From: Candidatus Zhuqueibacterota bacterium | GTDB taxonomy: Bacteria > Zhuqueibacterota > Zhuqueibacteria > Zhuqueibacterales > Geothermadaptataceae | Length of the DNA stretch: 64,000 nt | Assembly: GCA_030950365.1 (NCBI GenBank) | Contig: JAUZRQ010000013.1 | Span: 31,076 to 95,075, forward strand | Direction: 5' to 3' | Shown here: in pieces, positions 18,723 to 27,986 of the stretch | Numbering within the stretch: the first letter of the stretch is position 1 | How the letters are laid out: each line of letters begins with the position of its first letter | Notes under the pieces: generated by a model | The model's input: the letters and a program-made list of their open reading frames with translations, nothing else | Database searches by the model: none | What the model was told of the DNA's origin: nothing | Program-made: the position numbers and the translations under genes

Positions 18723-18789
18723 AGGGCACAACAAAAGCGGTTGTCGGATTTCATAAAAAATGACTCGTGGACTTACCCGGAGGGAAAGC

Positions 18790-20745
18790 ATGCCGCAAAA
18801 ACAAGGTTTGAGTCCCAAAGCGTACGAGCCGTTAGCCAACGGCGAAACTTATGAACCCTATGTGCCGGCTCAGGTAAGCCCGCTGGAATTCACCATCAAA
18901 GCGGCGATTGCCGGTATTCTATTCGGCGTGATGTTCGGCGCCGCCAACGCCTATCTGGGATTGCGCGCCGGTCTCACCATTTCAACCTCCATTCCCGTGG
19001 CGGTGATGACCGTGGCGGCCTTCCGGATTTTGCAGAGCCTGGGCCGCAACTCCACGATCCTCGAAGCCAACCTGTCGCAAACCATCGGTTCGGCCTCGAG
19101 CTCGCTGGCCAGTGGCATCATTTTCACCCTGCCGGCGCTGTTCATGTGGAACGTGCCGCCGACTCTGGCGGAGATGACCTTTCTGGCCATGTTCGGCGGC
19201 TTGCTCGGCGTGCTGTTCATGGTTCCACTGCGCCGGTTTTTGATCGAGCGCGAGCACGGCCATTTGCCCTATCCCGAGGGCACGGCCTGCGCCGAGGTGC
19301 TGGTGGCCAGCGAGGTCGGTGGCGGCCGAGCCAAAAACGTGTTTCTCGGCCTCGGCGTCGGAGCGCTGCTCAAATTCCTGGTAAGCTGGATCAAAATCGT
19401 GCCCCGCGATGTGCATTTTTCGGTGCCGTTTCTCAAAAAAAGCCAATTGTCGTTTGACATCTCCGGCGCGCTGTTCGGCGTTGGCTACATTCTCGGACCG
19501 CGCATCGCCGCCATCATGGTCGGCGGCAGCTTGCTCTCCTGGCTGGTCATCATCCCGGTGCTTGCCTACTGGGGCCAGACCATGACCACACCGCTATATC
19601 CGGAAACCGTGAAGACCATCGCCGAAATGAGCGCCGGCGAAATCTGGAATCGGTACGTGCGCTACATCGGTGCTGGCGCGGTGGCCATGGGCGGGCTCAT
19701 CACCCTTATCCGCAGCATCCCGGTGATGGTGGAGAGCTTCCGCATCGGCGCGAAGCAGTTCCGCGAGCGGCTGGAAAACAAAGATTACGTGGTGCCGCGC
19801 ACCGGCCAGGACCTGCCGCTGAAATTCGTGCTCATCAGCGTGGCCGCCGTGGCGCTGGTGATGGCCGTGGTGCCGCACGTCTTCGGCCCGATCGAATCGT
19901 TTGGCATCCGTCTGGTGGGCGCGGTACTGGTGGTCATTTTCGCCTTCTTTTTCGTCACCGTATCTTCGCGCATTGTCGGCCTGGTGGGCGTAACCTCCAA
20001 CCCGACCAGCGGCATGACCATCGCGACTTTGATTGGCACGTCTTCCGTATTTTTGCTGATGGGTTGGACCGATGCGACCGGTAAGGCCGCCGCCATCACG
20101 GTAGGATGCGTGGTGGCCATTGCGGCGTCCATTGCCGGCGACACGTCGCAGGATTTGAAAACCGGCTTTCTGCTCGGCGCCACACCGAAACGGCAGCAGG
20201 TCGGCGAACTGATCGGCGTGCTCACTTCGGCGGTGTTCGTGGCCCTGGCGGTGATCGCCCTGGCGAAGGCCTACGGCTTTGGCACCAAGGAGCTGCCCGC
20301 CCCGCAGGCCACTCTCATGAAGCTGGTCATCGAGGGTGTGCTGGACAAAGAACTGCCATGGCTGCTGGTGGGCATCGGCGTGGGCATTGCCCTTGTGTCG
20401 GAACTCTTCAAAATTCCGAGCCTGCCGTTTGCGGTTGGCGTGTACCTGCCCGTGGCCACGATGATGACTGTGTTTTTCGGCGGCATGCTTCGCCACGTAC
20501 TGGAAAAGCAATCGCCGTCCGCGGAAGACGCCTCGCGCCGGCGCGAGCGCGGCATCCTGTTCGGCAGCGGACTCGTCGGCGGGGAGGGGCTGCTGGGCGT
20601 GGGCATTGCGGCGGTGGCCCTGCTCAAAGGCCGGGCACCGGCTGGCTTCGGCACCGACTGGGCTGGTCCACTGGTGCCGCTGGTGGGCGTGCTGACCATG
20701 CTGGCGCTGCTCTGGTATTTCCGCCAGCGCTGCGTGCGCGAATAA
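18790..20745 (+). CDS. OPT-family oligopeptide/metal-chelate transporter
   Basis: 651 residues, about 14-16 hydrophobic segments over the whole length. Family marks include the N-terminal SPLEFTIKAAIAGILFGVMF, then GAANAYLGLRAGLT, the LPYPEGTACAEVLVA motif, and GAT/NPTSGMTI. OPT proteins take up oligopeptides or metal chelates with protons; the substrate is unresolved. A GGAGGGAAAGC site sits right before the ATG at 18790; an earlier ATG at 18760 has no such site. It is a single-gene unit, flanked by repeat-rich intergenic DNA on both sides. Confidence 0.93.
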   Translation: MPQKQGLSPKAYEPLANGETYEPYVPAQVSPLEFTIKAAIAGILFGVMFGAANAYLGLRAGLTISTSIPVAVMTVAAFRILQSLGRNSTILEANLSQTIGSASSSLASGIIFTLPALFMWNVPPTLAEMTFLAMFGGLLGVLFMVPLRRFLIEREHGHLPYPEGTACAEVLVASEVGGGRAKNVFLGLGVGALLKFLVSWIKIVPRDVHFSVPFLKKSQLSFDISGALFGVGYILGPRIAAIMVGGSLLSWLVIIPVLAYWGQTMTTPLYPETVKTIAEMSAGEIWNRYVRYIGAGAVAMGGLITLIRSIPVMVESFRIGAKQFRERLENKDYVVPRTGQDLPLKFVLISVAAVALVMAVVPHVFGPIESFGIRLVGAVLVVIFAFFFVTVSSRIVGLVGVTSNPTSGMTIATLIGTSSVFLLMGWTDATGKAAAITVGCVVAIAASIAGDTSQDLKTGFLLGATPKRQQVGELIGVLTSAVFVALAVIALAKAYGFGTKELPAPQATLMKLVIEGVLDKELPWLLVGIGVGIALVSELFKIPSLPFAVGVYLPVATMMTVFFGGMLRHVLEKQSPSAEDASRRRERGILFGSGLVGGEGLLGVGIAAVALLKGRAPAGFGTDWAGPLVPLVGVLTMLALLWYFRQRCVRE

Positions 20746-21481
20746 AAGCGGCATGCGCGCACAGTCTCCGATCGCACCTGTGTCCGAACTTGCACAAAAG
20801 CGCAGGAAATCCATTTTGCAGGGACGCTGTGTTCGCTGATTTGGTCACTATTCAGCGAATGGTAAAAAACGATAAGGAAGAAAAGCAAATCTCTCGCAGC
20901 GGCGCTGAGATCGCCGAGCTTTAAGTTTAAGGATTTGGGAATCGCGAATTCATCATTTCAAGGTTTCAGGGAGACCGGCCGTGCTAATCCGTGTGCATCC
21001 GTGGCCTCCCGAAAATCAGTGCCAATCTGTGAAATCTGCGGTCTGTTCGAGTCGACATCCAAATTCATTAGCAAGGCGTTTCTTTGTTGTTCTAAATGGC
21101 AGTGCCCGATTTGTGCTGAATATACTACTTCAGTAAATTAGGATTTTGTACAATTCAACCCACTTCCCGTCATTGCGAGGATCCGCCAGCCGGCGGAGAT
21201 GACGCAATCTCTATAAGAAAGGCACAGAGATCGCCATCCGCCAGTCGTCGGACAGGCGCCTCCGCCAGGTGGCGGAGGCTCGCGATGACAGGGCCTTTTA
21301 TTTTTTGTTCCAAAGGGCTGAATAGGTACGGTTTTTTAAACTTACCGAAGTAGTATTAGTTACTTGATTTGTATATTGATACAACCTATAAGCAACTCTG
21401 CGAACACCGCGGCCTCTGCGAGTAAATACAACAAAAATATTTACAATTTCATGCATCAGCCAATGGAGGAAATTCTGCATC
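20746..21481. other. Repeat-rich intergenic region
   Basis: About 740 bases without a gene. It holds a degenerate TCTCGCAGCGGCGCTGAGATCG repeat (about 20890), AATCCGTGTGCATCCGTGGC (about 20985), a GTGCCAATCTGTGAAATCTG repeat (about 21022), the MITE-like element 21166-21293 and a CTCTGCGAACACC-type repeat (about 21395). Confidence 0.6.
21166..21293. mobile_element. MITE-like or REP-like non-autonomous element
   Basis: A 128-bp element whose ends CCCGTCATTGCGAG and CTCGCGATGACAGGG are imperfect inverted copies of each other. Inside are hairpins TCCGCC-AGCC-GGCGGA (21182-21197) and GCCTCCGCC-AGGT-GGCGGAGGC (21258-21279). No transposase is present. It resembles widespread 'GTCATTGCGAGG' elements. 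Confidence 0.6.
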
Positions 21482-22237
21482 ATGATCGATTTATCCAGTA
21501 AACTGGCCCTGGTGACCGGCGGCTCGCGCGGCGTGGGACGGGCCACGGCGCAATTGCTGGCCCGCGCCGGCGCCAAAGTGGGGATCACCTACCGCTCCCG
21601 CGAAGCCGAAGCCCGGGAAACCCTGAAACTCATCGAAGCCGAAGGCAGCACCGGCTGGGCGCATCAGGTCGATCTCGCCGATGAGCAGCAAATTCAGGCG
21701 CTGTTCGAACGCGTGGATCGCGAATTTCCGCAGGGCTTCGATATTTTTATTGCCAATGCGGGAATCTGGCCGCCGAATGATGTTCCTATTGAAGACATGA
21801 CCACCGAGCAATGGAAACATACGCTGGCCGTGAATCTGGACGCGGTATTTTACACCACGCGTGAGGCAGGGAAACGGCTGCGGGAAAACGGCCGCATTGT
21901 GTATGTTGGTTCCACCGCCGGCCAGCGCGGCGAAGCCTTTCACGTGGATTACGCCGCCACCAAAGGCGCGCTCATCTCCATGGTCAAAGGCCTGTGCGTG
22001 GAATACGCCCCACGCAACATCACCGTCAATTGCGTCGCGCCGGGCTGGATCGATACCGAAATGAGCGAACCGGCCTACAAGGACCGCATCGATGAAATCA
22101 TCGAGGGGATTCCCCTGAAACGCATCGCCACGGCGGAGGACGTGGCCGGCCCGATCGTGTTCCTGTGCTCAGAGCTGGCGCGCCACATCACCGGCGAGGT
22201 GGTCAACATCAACGGGGGAGCCGTACTTTGCGGTTAA
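21482..22237 (+). CDS. Short-chain dehydrogenase/reductase (FabG-like SDR)
   Basis: 251 residues, classical SDR. Cofactor loop TGGSRGVGRA (residues 13-22), NAG motif (IANAGIW), and catalytic Ser in VGSTAGQRG with Tyr-x-x-x-Lys in DYAATKGA. The C-terminus is a glycine-rich NINGGAVLCG, as in FabG-like enzymes. The substrate is unresolved: a ketoacyl reductase, or a sugar or polyol dehydrogenase linked to the rhamnose genes, are both open. The start ATG has GGAGGAAATT upstream. It is preceded by a repeat-rich gap and followed by a dead patatin gene. Confidence 0.9.
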   Translation: MIDLSSKLALVTGGSRGVGRATAQLLARAGAKVGITYRSREAEARETLKLIEAEGSTGWAHQVDLADEQQIQALFERVDREFPQGFDIFIANAGIWPPNDVPIEDMTTEQWKHTLAVNLDAVFYTTREAGKRLRENGRIVYVGSTAGQRGEAFHVDYAATKGALISMVKGLCVEYAPRNITVNCVAPGWIDTEMSEPAYKDRIDEIIEGIPLKRIATAEDVAGPIVFLCSELARHITGEVVNINGGAVLCG

Positions 22238-22286
22238 AGCAATGCATGAAGCCCGTTCACGGGCTGTCAAAAAGAGATACGTCAGT

Positions 22287-23654
22287 ATGAATCCCCCTGT
22301 TCGAGGTTCGGGACTGAAAGGGAAAACTCAGTTTCGGCAAAACGTTTTTCTAGCAGAGCTGGACGAGCTGCGACAGCGACGCCAAAACCTTCTGGGCAAA
22401 GTTACCAAAAACTGATCAAATGCAAAGGCCCCATCAGCCCGGCTCGGCCTGGTGGGGCCTGCGCTTTCCAGGAGGGGGCATCCGATTGGCGGCGTTCAAC
22501 CTTGGCGTGCTGCAAGCGCTATCGAAATACGGCATCCTGCGGCTGGTGGATGACCTTTCCACCATTTCCGGTGGCGGCTTCATCGGCGCCTGTTTGAGCT
22601 GCCTGCTCAACTCGCCAGACCATGCTCCCTAGTTCAAGCGTTTTCCCGGCCGTCACGAGCTGTGCTAAGTAGAACCGCTGATATTTCGGCCTCTGCGCAA
22701 CAACAGCAACTATTGGCAGGCGGAGAGCTTGTGGGACTCGCTGCGCATCCCGGCGCTGCTGCGCGGCCTGTTCATCAACTTTCTCACCTTTCTGCCGTAT
22801 ATTTGGCTGGCCATGTTTAGCAGCGAGTAGCTGTATGGCCATTACTTTCGCCAGCTCGTCGCCGGTCAGATTTTGCCACGATGGAACAACTTGCTCGTAC
22901 TCACGCCATGCGCGCTGGCGATTTTCGGGGCTTATGTGTTTTTGTCATTCGCTGTATACCGGATTTGTCGGCTCTGAAGCTCTCACCTGGCACCGCCACG
23001 ACGGTGTCCGCGGCCGCGGTGTCGCCCAACAGCGGCTCCACCACCATCAAGCCGCTGGTCTTCATCCTGACACAGCTGAATTTGCGCCTCGGTTACTGGC
23101 TACCGAATCCGCGCAAACTCCACGCTAAGCGAAAGGTCATCTTTCACAAGGTAAAATTTGAGTATCTGTTGGAAGAATTGTTCAGCCGGTTCGATCCGGA
23201 AAGCCTGTTTGTGAATGCCAGCGATGGCGAGCATCTGGAGGATCTGGGGATATACGAACTGCGGCGGCGCTGCCGGCTGATCATCGCCTCGGATGCCGGC
23301 GCCGATCCACATCACGATTTCAGCGACCTGGCCAAGTTGATCCGCATGGTGCGAATCGACATGGCCATCGAGATCGACATCGATCTGGATCGGTTGCGGC
23401 TGAGCAGCGACCATCTCACCGAAAATCACTGGGCGGTGGGCACCATCGATTACGGCGACGGCGAAACCGGTTATTTGATTTATCTGAAATCATCCGTCAC
23501 CGGAGACGAAGAAGAATACATCCACGAATACTGGAACAAACACCCGCGCTTTCCGCACGAATCCTCGGCGGAGCAGTTTTTCGACGAAACCCAGTTTGAA
23601 GTGTACCGCGTCCTGGGACATCGCATGGCGCGAGTGTTATTCAGCGAGCCATAG
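22287..23654 (+). pseudogene. Decayed patatin-like phospholipase
   Basis: Pieces of one patatin family gene lie in order. A possible N-terminal piece is at 22287-22415 (FRQNVFLAELDELRQRRQ). The nucleotide-fold piece starts near 22438 (GLRFPGGGIRLAAFNLGVLQ, then LSTISGGGFIG). A middle piece is LIFRPLRNNSNYWQAESLWD. The C-terminal piece runs to 23654 (FVNASDGEHLEDLGIYELRR, then RCRLIIASDAGADP; HPRFPHESSAEQFFDETQFE). In frame 1, TAG at 22630, TAA near 22666 and TAG near 22828 interrupt it. The reading then moves to frame 0 after about 22970, and internal sequence is missing. It is a clear pseudogene. GXSXG is not intact. Confidence 0.85.
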
Positions 23655-23695
23655 GCACTGGCGCCCAACCACAACTAGCGGCGCACGGGATTTCA

Positions 23696-23726
23696 GGCGC
23701 CGGTGGAATAGCCTTGTCCACCGGCG
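23696..23726 (-). terminator. Hairpin after the TPR lipoprotein gene
   Basis: Perfect 11-bp arms GCGCCGGTGGA and TCCACCGGCGC, 9-nt loop, 7 nt downstream of the minus-strand stop at 23733. No U-tract follows, so it may protect the 3' end rather than terminate. Confidence 0.5.
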
Positions 23727-23732
23727 CGGCGG

Positions 23733-25211
23733 TCATTCCACACGCTGTGACAACAACACTTCATTGAGCCAGTTTCGCGCGGCATTACGCAGAAACGCGT
23801 AATCCAGACTGTGCTCGTTCCAGTTGGCCACTTTCTCCATCAGCTCACGCGCCTTGCCTGGATTCTGCAGTTGCACCTCGCACAGCGCCCAGTAATACAG
23901 TACGAATGGATCGCGCTCGCTGGCCTGGCGGAAATGCGCGATGGCCGTGGCCGGATGCCCCTTCTGGTAGTACAAAAAGCCCATCACCCGGTGGTATTTT
24001 TCCATCTCCTTGAAATCCTTGCTCATCGCGATCTTTTCCTTCAACTGCTCGGCGACATCGAAAGCCCGGTCGAACTGCTTCTGCCGCGCAAACAGACTGG
24101 CCTTGATGCACATGATGCGCTCGGCGATTTTTTCCGTCGTCCGCGCCGGCAGCTCATAATCGCTGAAAATGGCCTCGGCCCGCTTAACTTCTTGCATGGC
24201 TTTGTCCAGCTCGCCTTTTTCAATGTACAGCCGCGCCCGGAACAGGCTCGTTTCCGCCTGCCATTCCGGCAAATCTGAGGCCTTGGCAAATTGCCACGCT
24301 TTTTCCGCCGCCTTCAGCGCATCGTCAATCTTCCCCTCGTACAGGAACGAAGAGGCATACATCAGATGCGTATTCACGCGCCCCGAAGGGGAGGCTTCCA
24401 AATCCAGAGCTTTAAGAATGGCTTCCCGGGCATCCTCGTAGCGATCCATGAAAATGTAGTTTTCGCCGATTTTGCGCTGCGAGAACGCGAACGCCTTGCT
24501 CAGCTTCACCGCCTTTTTGTAGTACTGAATGGCCTCTTTGTACTTGCCCATTTTGGTGTACAGGTCGGCGATGGAATCGTACGGGTTCGGTTCTTCCGGC
24601 AGCAGGCGCAGGTATTTTTTGAAAGCGGCCACGGCTTTTTCATACTCGCCAATCCGGCGGTAGGCATAGCCCAGATTGTTGTAGGCCGGCGCATAATTGT
24701 GATCGATTTCGATCGCCTTCAGAAAAGCCTCGATGGCTTTGTGGTCATCGCGCTCGCGGTACAGATAGCCCAGAAACCGGTGCGCGCGCTTATCGCGTGG
24801 ATACAATTGCACCAGTTTTTTTCGCAGCTCAATAGCCCGCTCCGGGTTGTTCTCGGCCAGCGCCCGCAACGACTCGATCAGCAGCCGTTCGCCTTCGGAC
24901 ACATTTTTGGCCAGGGCCACGGCCATTTTCAAATGCGTCTGATATTCGATGGCCGATGTGGCAATGTCGGCTAAATAGAAGTGACACAGGGCGAAATCCA
25001 TGTCCTTTTCCAGAGCCCGGGAGAAATAATCACGCGCCTCTTCCTCGCGCAGATTTTCATACAGCTCCAGGCCTTTCATGAACAGTTTTTTCGCCTCGGG
25101 AGAATTGGTGGTGATGGGCATTTCATATTTCGTTGCATTATCACATCCCGCCAGCCATACCCCCAACAACACGATGCCGCATAACGCGACCAACAGCTTT
25201 TGCTTTTTCAT
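23733..25211 (-). CDS. TPR-repeat lipoprotein
   Basis: 492 residues. Signal and lipobox LAGC (residues 20-23) place it in the envelope. The rest is helical tetratricopeptide repeats, for example about residues 144-178 (AHRFLGYLYRERDDHKAIEA) and 178-212 (AYNNLGYAYRRIGEYEKAVA), with more through about 440. Such lipoproteins act as scaffolds for partner proteins. The partner is unknown. The ATG at 25211 has GGAG upstream. It is convergent with the patatin pseudogene. Confidence 0.88.
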   Translation of the reverse strand: MKKQKLLVALCGIVLLGVWLAGCDNATKYEMPITTNSPEAKKLFMKGLELYENLREEEARDYFSRALEKDMDFALCHFYLADIATSAIEYQTHLKMAVALAKNVSEGERLLIESLRALAENNPERAIELRKKLVQLYPRDKRAHRFLGYLYRERDDHKAIEAFLKAIEIDHNYAPAYNNLGYAYRRIGEYEKAVAAFKKYLRLLPEEPNPYDSIADLYTKMGKYKEAIQYYKKAVKLSKAFAFSQRKIGENYIFMDRYEDAREAILKALDLEASPSGRVNTHLMYASSFLYEGKIDDALKAAEKAWQFAKASDLPEWQAETSLFRARLYIEKGELDKAMQEVKRAEAIFSDYELPARTTEKIAERIMCIKASLFARQKQFDRAFDVAEQLKEKIAMSKDFKEMEKYHRVMGFLYYQKGHPATAIAHFRQASERDPFVLYYWALCEVQLQNPGKARELMEKVANWNEHSLDYAFLRNAARNWLNEVLLSQRVE

Positions 25212-25750
25212 GGCGGAACTCCAGAGTTAGGATGACAAAGCGTGTGTCAAACAACGAAATGTGGTGATGCGTTCAGGAATGCTCGGAAGGGCAGAGGCGA
25301 TCGCGGTTCTGGTTCCGGGAAACACCTGCGACGACCTCGTTATCGGAAGGGGAAGCGGTGGAATTGTTCATAATTTTAACAATATTCTGCGCCATTGTCA
25401 AGTAGAATCGCAAGCCCACGACGCCCGCCAGCACAGGGAAGCAGGGCTCCAATCGGTGCCAGCGTTTGCACGCTCTTTTTAGGCTATTACTGGAAGATGT
25501 TTTTTAAACCGCGAGGGCCCGAAGGGCGCGAAGAAAAAGCAACAACATTCCAATCCGCGTTCGATCCGCTTCGACCGTAGCTATCCGAAAATCCACAAGC
25601 TTGAAGCTTGTGCTACTTTCATCCCGTCAATTCGATCTAATTCGCAGAATCAGTCACTACAAACATGAAGCTGGTGTCCCATTGGTGCACAAAACGGTTG
25701 GATTCGCAGGGCTTACTGCTTATTTTAAAGCATTTGCGAGGAGGATATGA
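25212..25750. other. Intergenic region with dispersed repeats
   Basis: About 540 bases. It holds a degenerate AACCGCGAGGGCCCGAAGGGCG repeat (25509-25545) and the hairpin CACAAGCTTGAAGCTTGTG plus CTAC (25594-25616), the same family as at 18594. The left 250 bases may carry the TPR gene promoter. No gene seen. Confidence 0.5.
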
Positions 25751-27043
25751 ATGACCAAAATCGCTTTCATCGGCGCGGGCAGCGTGGTGTTCACCCAGAA
25801 CCTGCTGACCGATATTTACCAGTTCCCCGAATTCAAAGACGCCACCATCGCGTTGCTGGACATTGATCCGGTGCGGCTTAAGGCCGCCGGGAAAATGGCC
25901 CGCACCATCCAGGAACGCGCCGGCGCCAGCGGCCGCATCGAGGAGCACCTGGACCGGCGGCGCGCGCTGGAGAACGCCGATTTCGTGCTGAACATGGTGC
26001 AGGTGGGCATGCACGAGGCCACCCTGCTCGATTTCGAGATCCCCAAAAAGTACGGCCTGCGGCAGACCATCGCCGACACGGTGGGCATTGGCGGCATTTT
26101 TCGTTTCTTGCGCACGGCGCCGGTGGTGGAATCGCTGTGCCGAGACATCGAAGAAGTGGCCGCGGACGCCCTGCTGCTCAATTACACCAATCCCATGGCC
26201 ATGCTCATGCTGCTGATCTTTCGACAGAGCCGCGTGCGCGCGGTCGGCCTGTGCCACAGCATCCAGAACACCGCCGAACAGCTCGAATCGTACATGCAGC
26301 TCGAAAGAGGCACGCTGCACTATCACGCGGCCGGCATCAATCACATGGCCTGGTTTCTACGGCTGCGCTACCGGGGCGAAGATGCTTATCCGCGCCTGCG
26401 CGCGGCCATGAAGGACGACGCCATCCGCGCCCGCGATCCGGTGCGATTCGAGATTTTTCGGCGATTCGGCTATTTCGTCAGCGAATCCAGCGAGCACATG
26501 GCCGAATACGTGCCCTATTTCATCCAGTTCCCGGAAGAAGTGCAGCGGCTGCGCATCCCCCTGGATGAGTACATCCGGCGCAGCGAGGCCAATCTCAAAA
26601 CCTTTGAGGCGGTTCGTCAAAAACTGGACCGCGGCGAAGCGTTCGCCCTGCGTCCGAGCAATGAATACGCGGCAGAGATTATGCACGCGGTGGTTGAGGA
26701 TGATCCGAGGGTGATTTACGGCAATGTGGAAAACATCGGCCTGATCACCAACCTGCCGCAAGGCTGCTGCGTCGAAGTGCCCTGCCTGGTGGACCGCAAC
26801 GGCATCCAGCCGACGGTGGTGGGCGCGCTGCCCCCACAACTGGCGGCGCTGAATCGCACCAATGTGAATGTGCAGGAATTGGCCGTGGCGGCCTACACGG
26901 AGCGCTGCCGCGAGCATGTGTACCACGCGGCGTTGCTCGATCCCAACACCACCGCGCAACTCTCCACCGATGCCATCTGCGCCATGGTGGACGAGCTATT
27001 CGAAGCGCACCGCAAACGGCTGCCGGATTTTTTCTTCGATTGA
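25751..27043 (+). CDS. GH4 alpha-galactosidase/alpha-glucosidase
   Basis: 430 residues of the NAD- and metal-dependent GH4 family, which cleaves glycosides by an oxidation-elimination route. Rossmann motif FIGAGSVVFT (residues 6-15), then DTVGIGGIFR, NYTNPMAM and the metal-site motif LCHS (Cys168-His169-Ser170) followed by GINHM. Cys-His-Ser at this position is typical for the MelA alpha-galactosidase/alpha-glucosidase branch. The start has an excellent GGAGGATATGA site. A galactokinase 8 kb downstream fits an alpha-galactoside pathway. Substrate choice cannot be fixed from the sequence. Confidence 0.92.
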   Translation: MTKIAFIGAGSVVFTQNLLTDIYQFPEFKDATIALLDIDPVRLKAAGKMARTIQERAGASGRIEEHLDRRRALENADFVLNMVQVGMHEATLLDFEIPKKYGLRQTIADTVGIGGIFRFLRTAPVVESLCRDIEEVAADALLLNYTNPMAMLMLLIFRQSRVRAVGLCHSIQNTAEQLESYMQLERGTLHYHAAGINHMAWFLRLRYRGEDAYPRLRAAMKDDAIRARDPVRFEIFRRFGYFVSESSEHMAEYVPYFIQFPEEVQRLRIPLDEYIRRSEANLKTFEAVRQKLDRGEAFALRPSNEYAAEIMHAVVEDDPRVIYGNVENIGLITNLPQGCCVEVPCLVDRNGIQPTVVGALPPQLAALNRTNVNVQELAVAAYTERCREHVYHAALLDPNTTAQLSTDAICAMVDELFEAHRKRLPDFFFD

Positions 27044-27099
27044 TTTGAATCAAGTAACCAAAAGCCGCTTTCAAACTTCATTGCATCCAGAAAGGACTC

Positions 27100-27822
27100 A
27101 TGCGCGTTTCGCTATTCATTCCCTGCCTCGTGGATCAGGTCTATCCGGAGATCGGGCTGTCCATGGCCCGGGTGCTGGAACGGCTGGGCTTTGAGCTGCA
27201 CTACGATCCGCGCCAGACGTGCTGCGGGCAACCGGCCTTCAACGCCGGGCATGTGAGCGAAGCCCGCAGCGTGGCGGAAAATTTTGTCGAGGTGTTTCGC
27301 GAGGCCAGGGTAATTGTCGGGCCTTCCGGCTCGTGCACCGCGATGGTGCGGCATTTTTATGGCCGGCTGTTTGCCAGGCATCCCCTGGCCGCCGCGGCCG
27401 GCGATCTTTCCCGGCGCGTGTATGAATTTTCAGAATTTCTGAAGCAGTACGTGCCGGCCGATCGCATTCGTGGGGCATTTTCGGCAAAGATGGGCTTTCA
27501 TAATTCTTGCCACAGCTACCGCGAGCTCGGCATCACCGATGAGCATGTAGCCTTTTTGCAGCATATCCGCGGTCTGGAGTGGATTCCCCTGCCCGGCGAG
27601 CCGGTGTGCTGCGGATTCGGCGGCCTGTTTTCATTCAAGTTTGCCCCAATCGCCGAAACCATGGCCAAAACCCGCCTCGACATGTTCCTCGAAGCGGGCT
27701 GCGATACGCTGCTGTCCAACGACCCTGGCTGCATCATGCACCTGCGGCAGGAAGTGCAGGCGCGCGGCCTGCCGCTGCGGATTTTGCACCTGGCCGAGCT
27801 ACTGGACCGCGCCATGGAATAG
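27100..27822 (+). CDS. lutA: LutA: lactate utilisation Fe-S protein
   Basis: 240 residues, LutA/YkgE type, with two CCG-type cysteine domains: RQTCCGQPAFNAGH with GPSGSC in the first, and HNSCHSYRELG, VCCGFGGLFSFK and LLSNDPGC in the second. LutABC together oxidise L-lactate to pyruvate. The gene opens a lutABC run (lutB starts after 164 nt, lutC overlaps lutB). The start has AAAGGA upstream. It follows the GH4 gene by 56 nt and may share its transcript. Confidence 0.93.
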   Translation: MRVSLFIPCLVDQVYPEIGLSMARVLERLGFELHYDPRQTCCGQPAFNAGHVSEARSVAENFVEVFREARVIVGPSGSCTAMVRHFYGRLFARHPLAAAAGDLSRRVYEFSEFLKQYVPADRIRGAFSAKMGFHNSCHSYRELGITDEHVAFLQHIRGLEWIPLPGEPVCCGFGGLFSFKFAPIAETMAKTRLDMFLEAGCDTLLSNDPGCIMHLRQEVQARGLPLRILHLAELLDRAME

Positions 27823-27986
27823 CGTGCCGGCGGTCGGGATCCGCCTCCAACCGAAATTCTTGGAATTAGAATCCGTCACTGACGGCAAATTTTCAAAATC
27901 CCGCAAGATGGTGAATACAGAACTGAGTAGTGTAATAAAAACTCATTTCGAATTGATCTTCTCACACTCATTAACCAGGACGTTTC

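Noticed and set aside
22238..22440. tRNA-like GTTCGAGGTTCGGGA motif near 22300
   Set aside because: No acceptor or anticodon stems pair around it.
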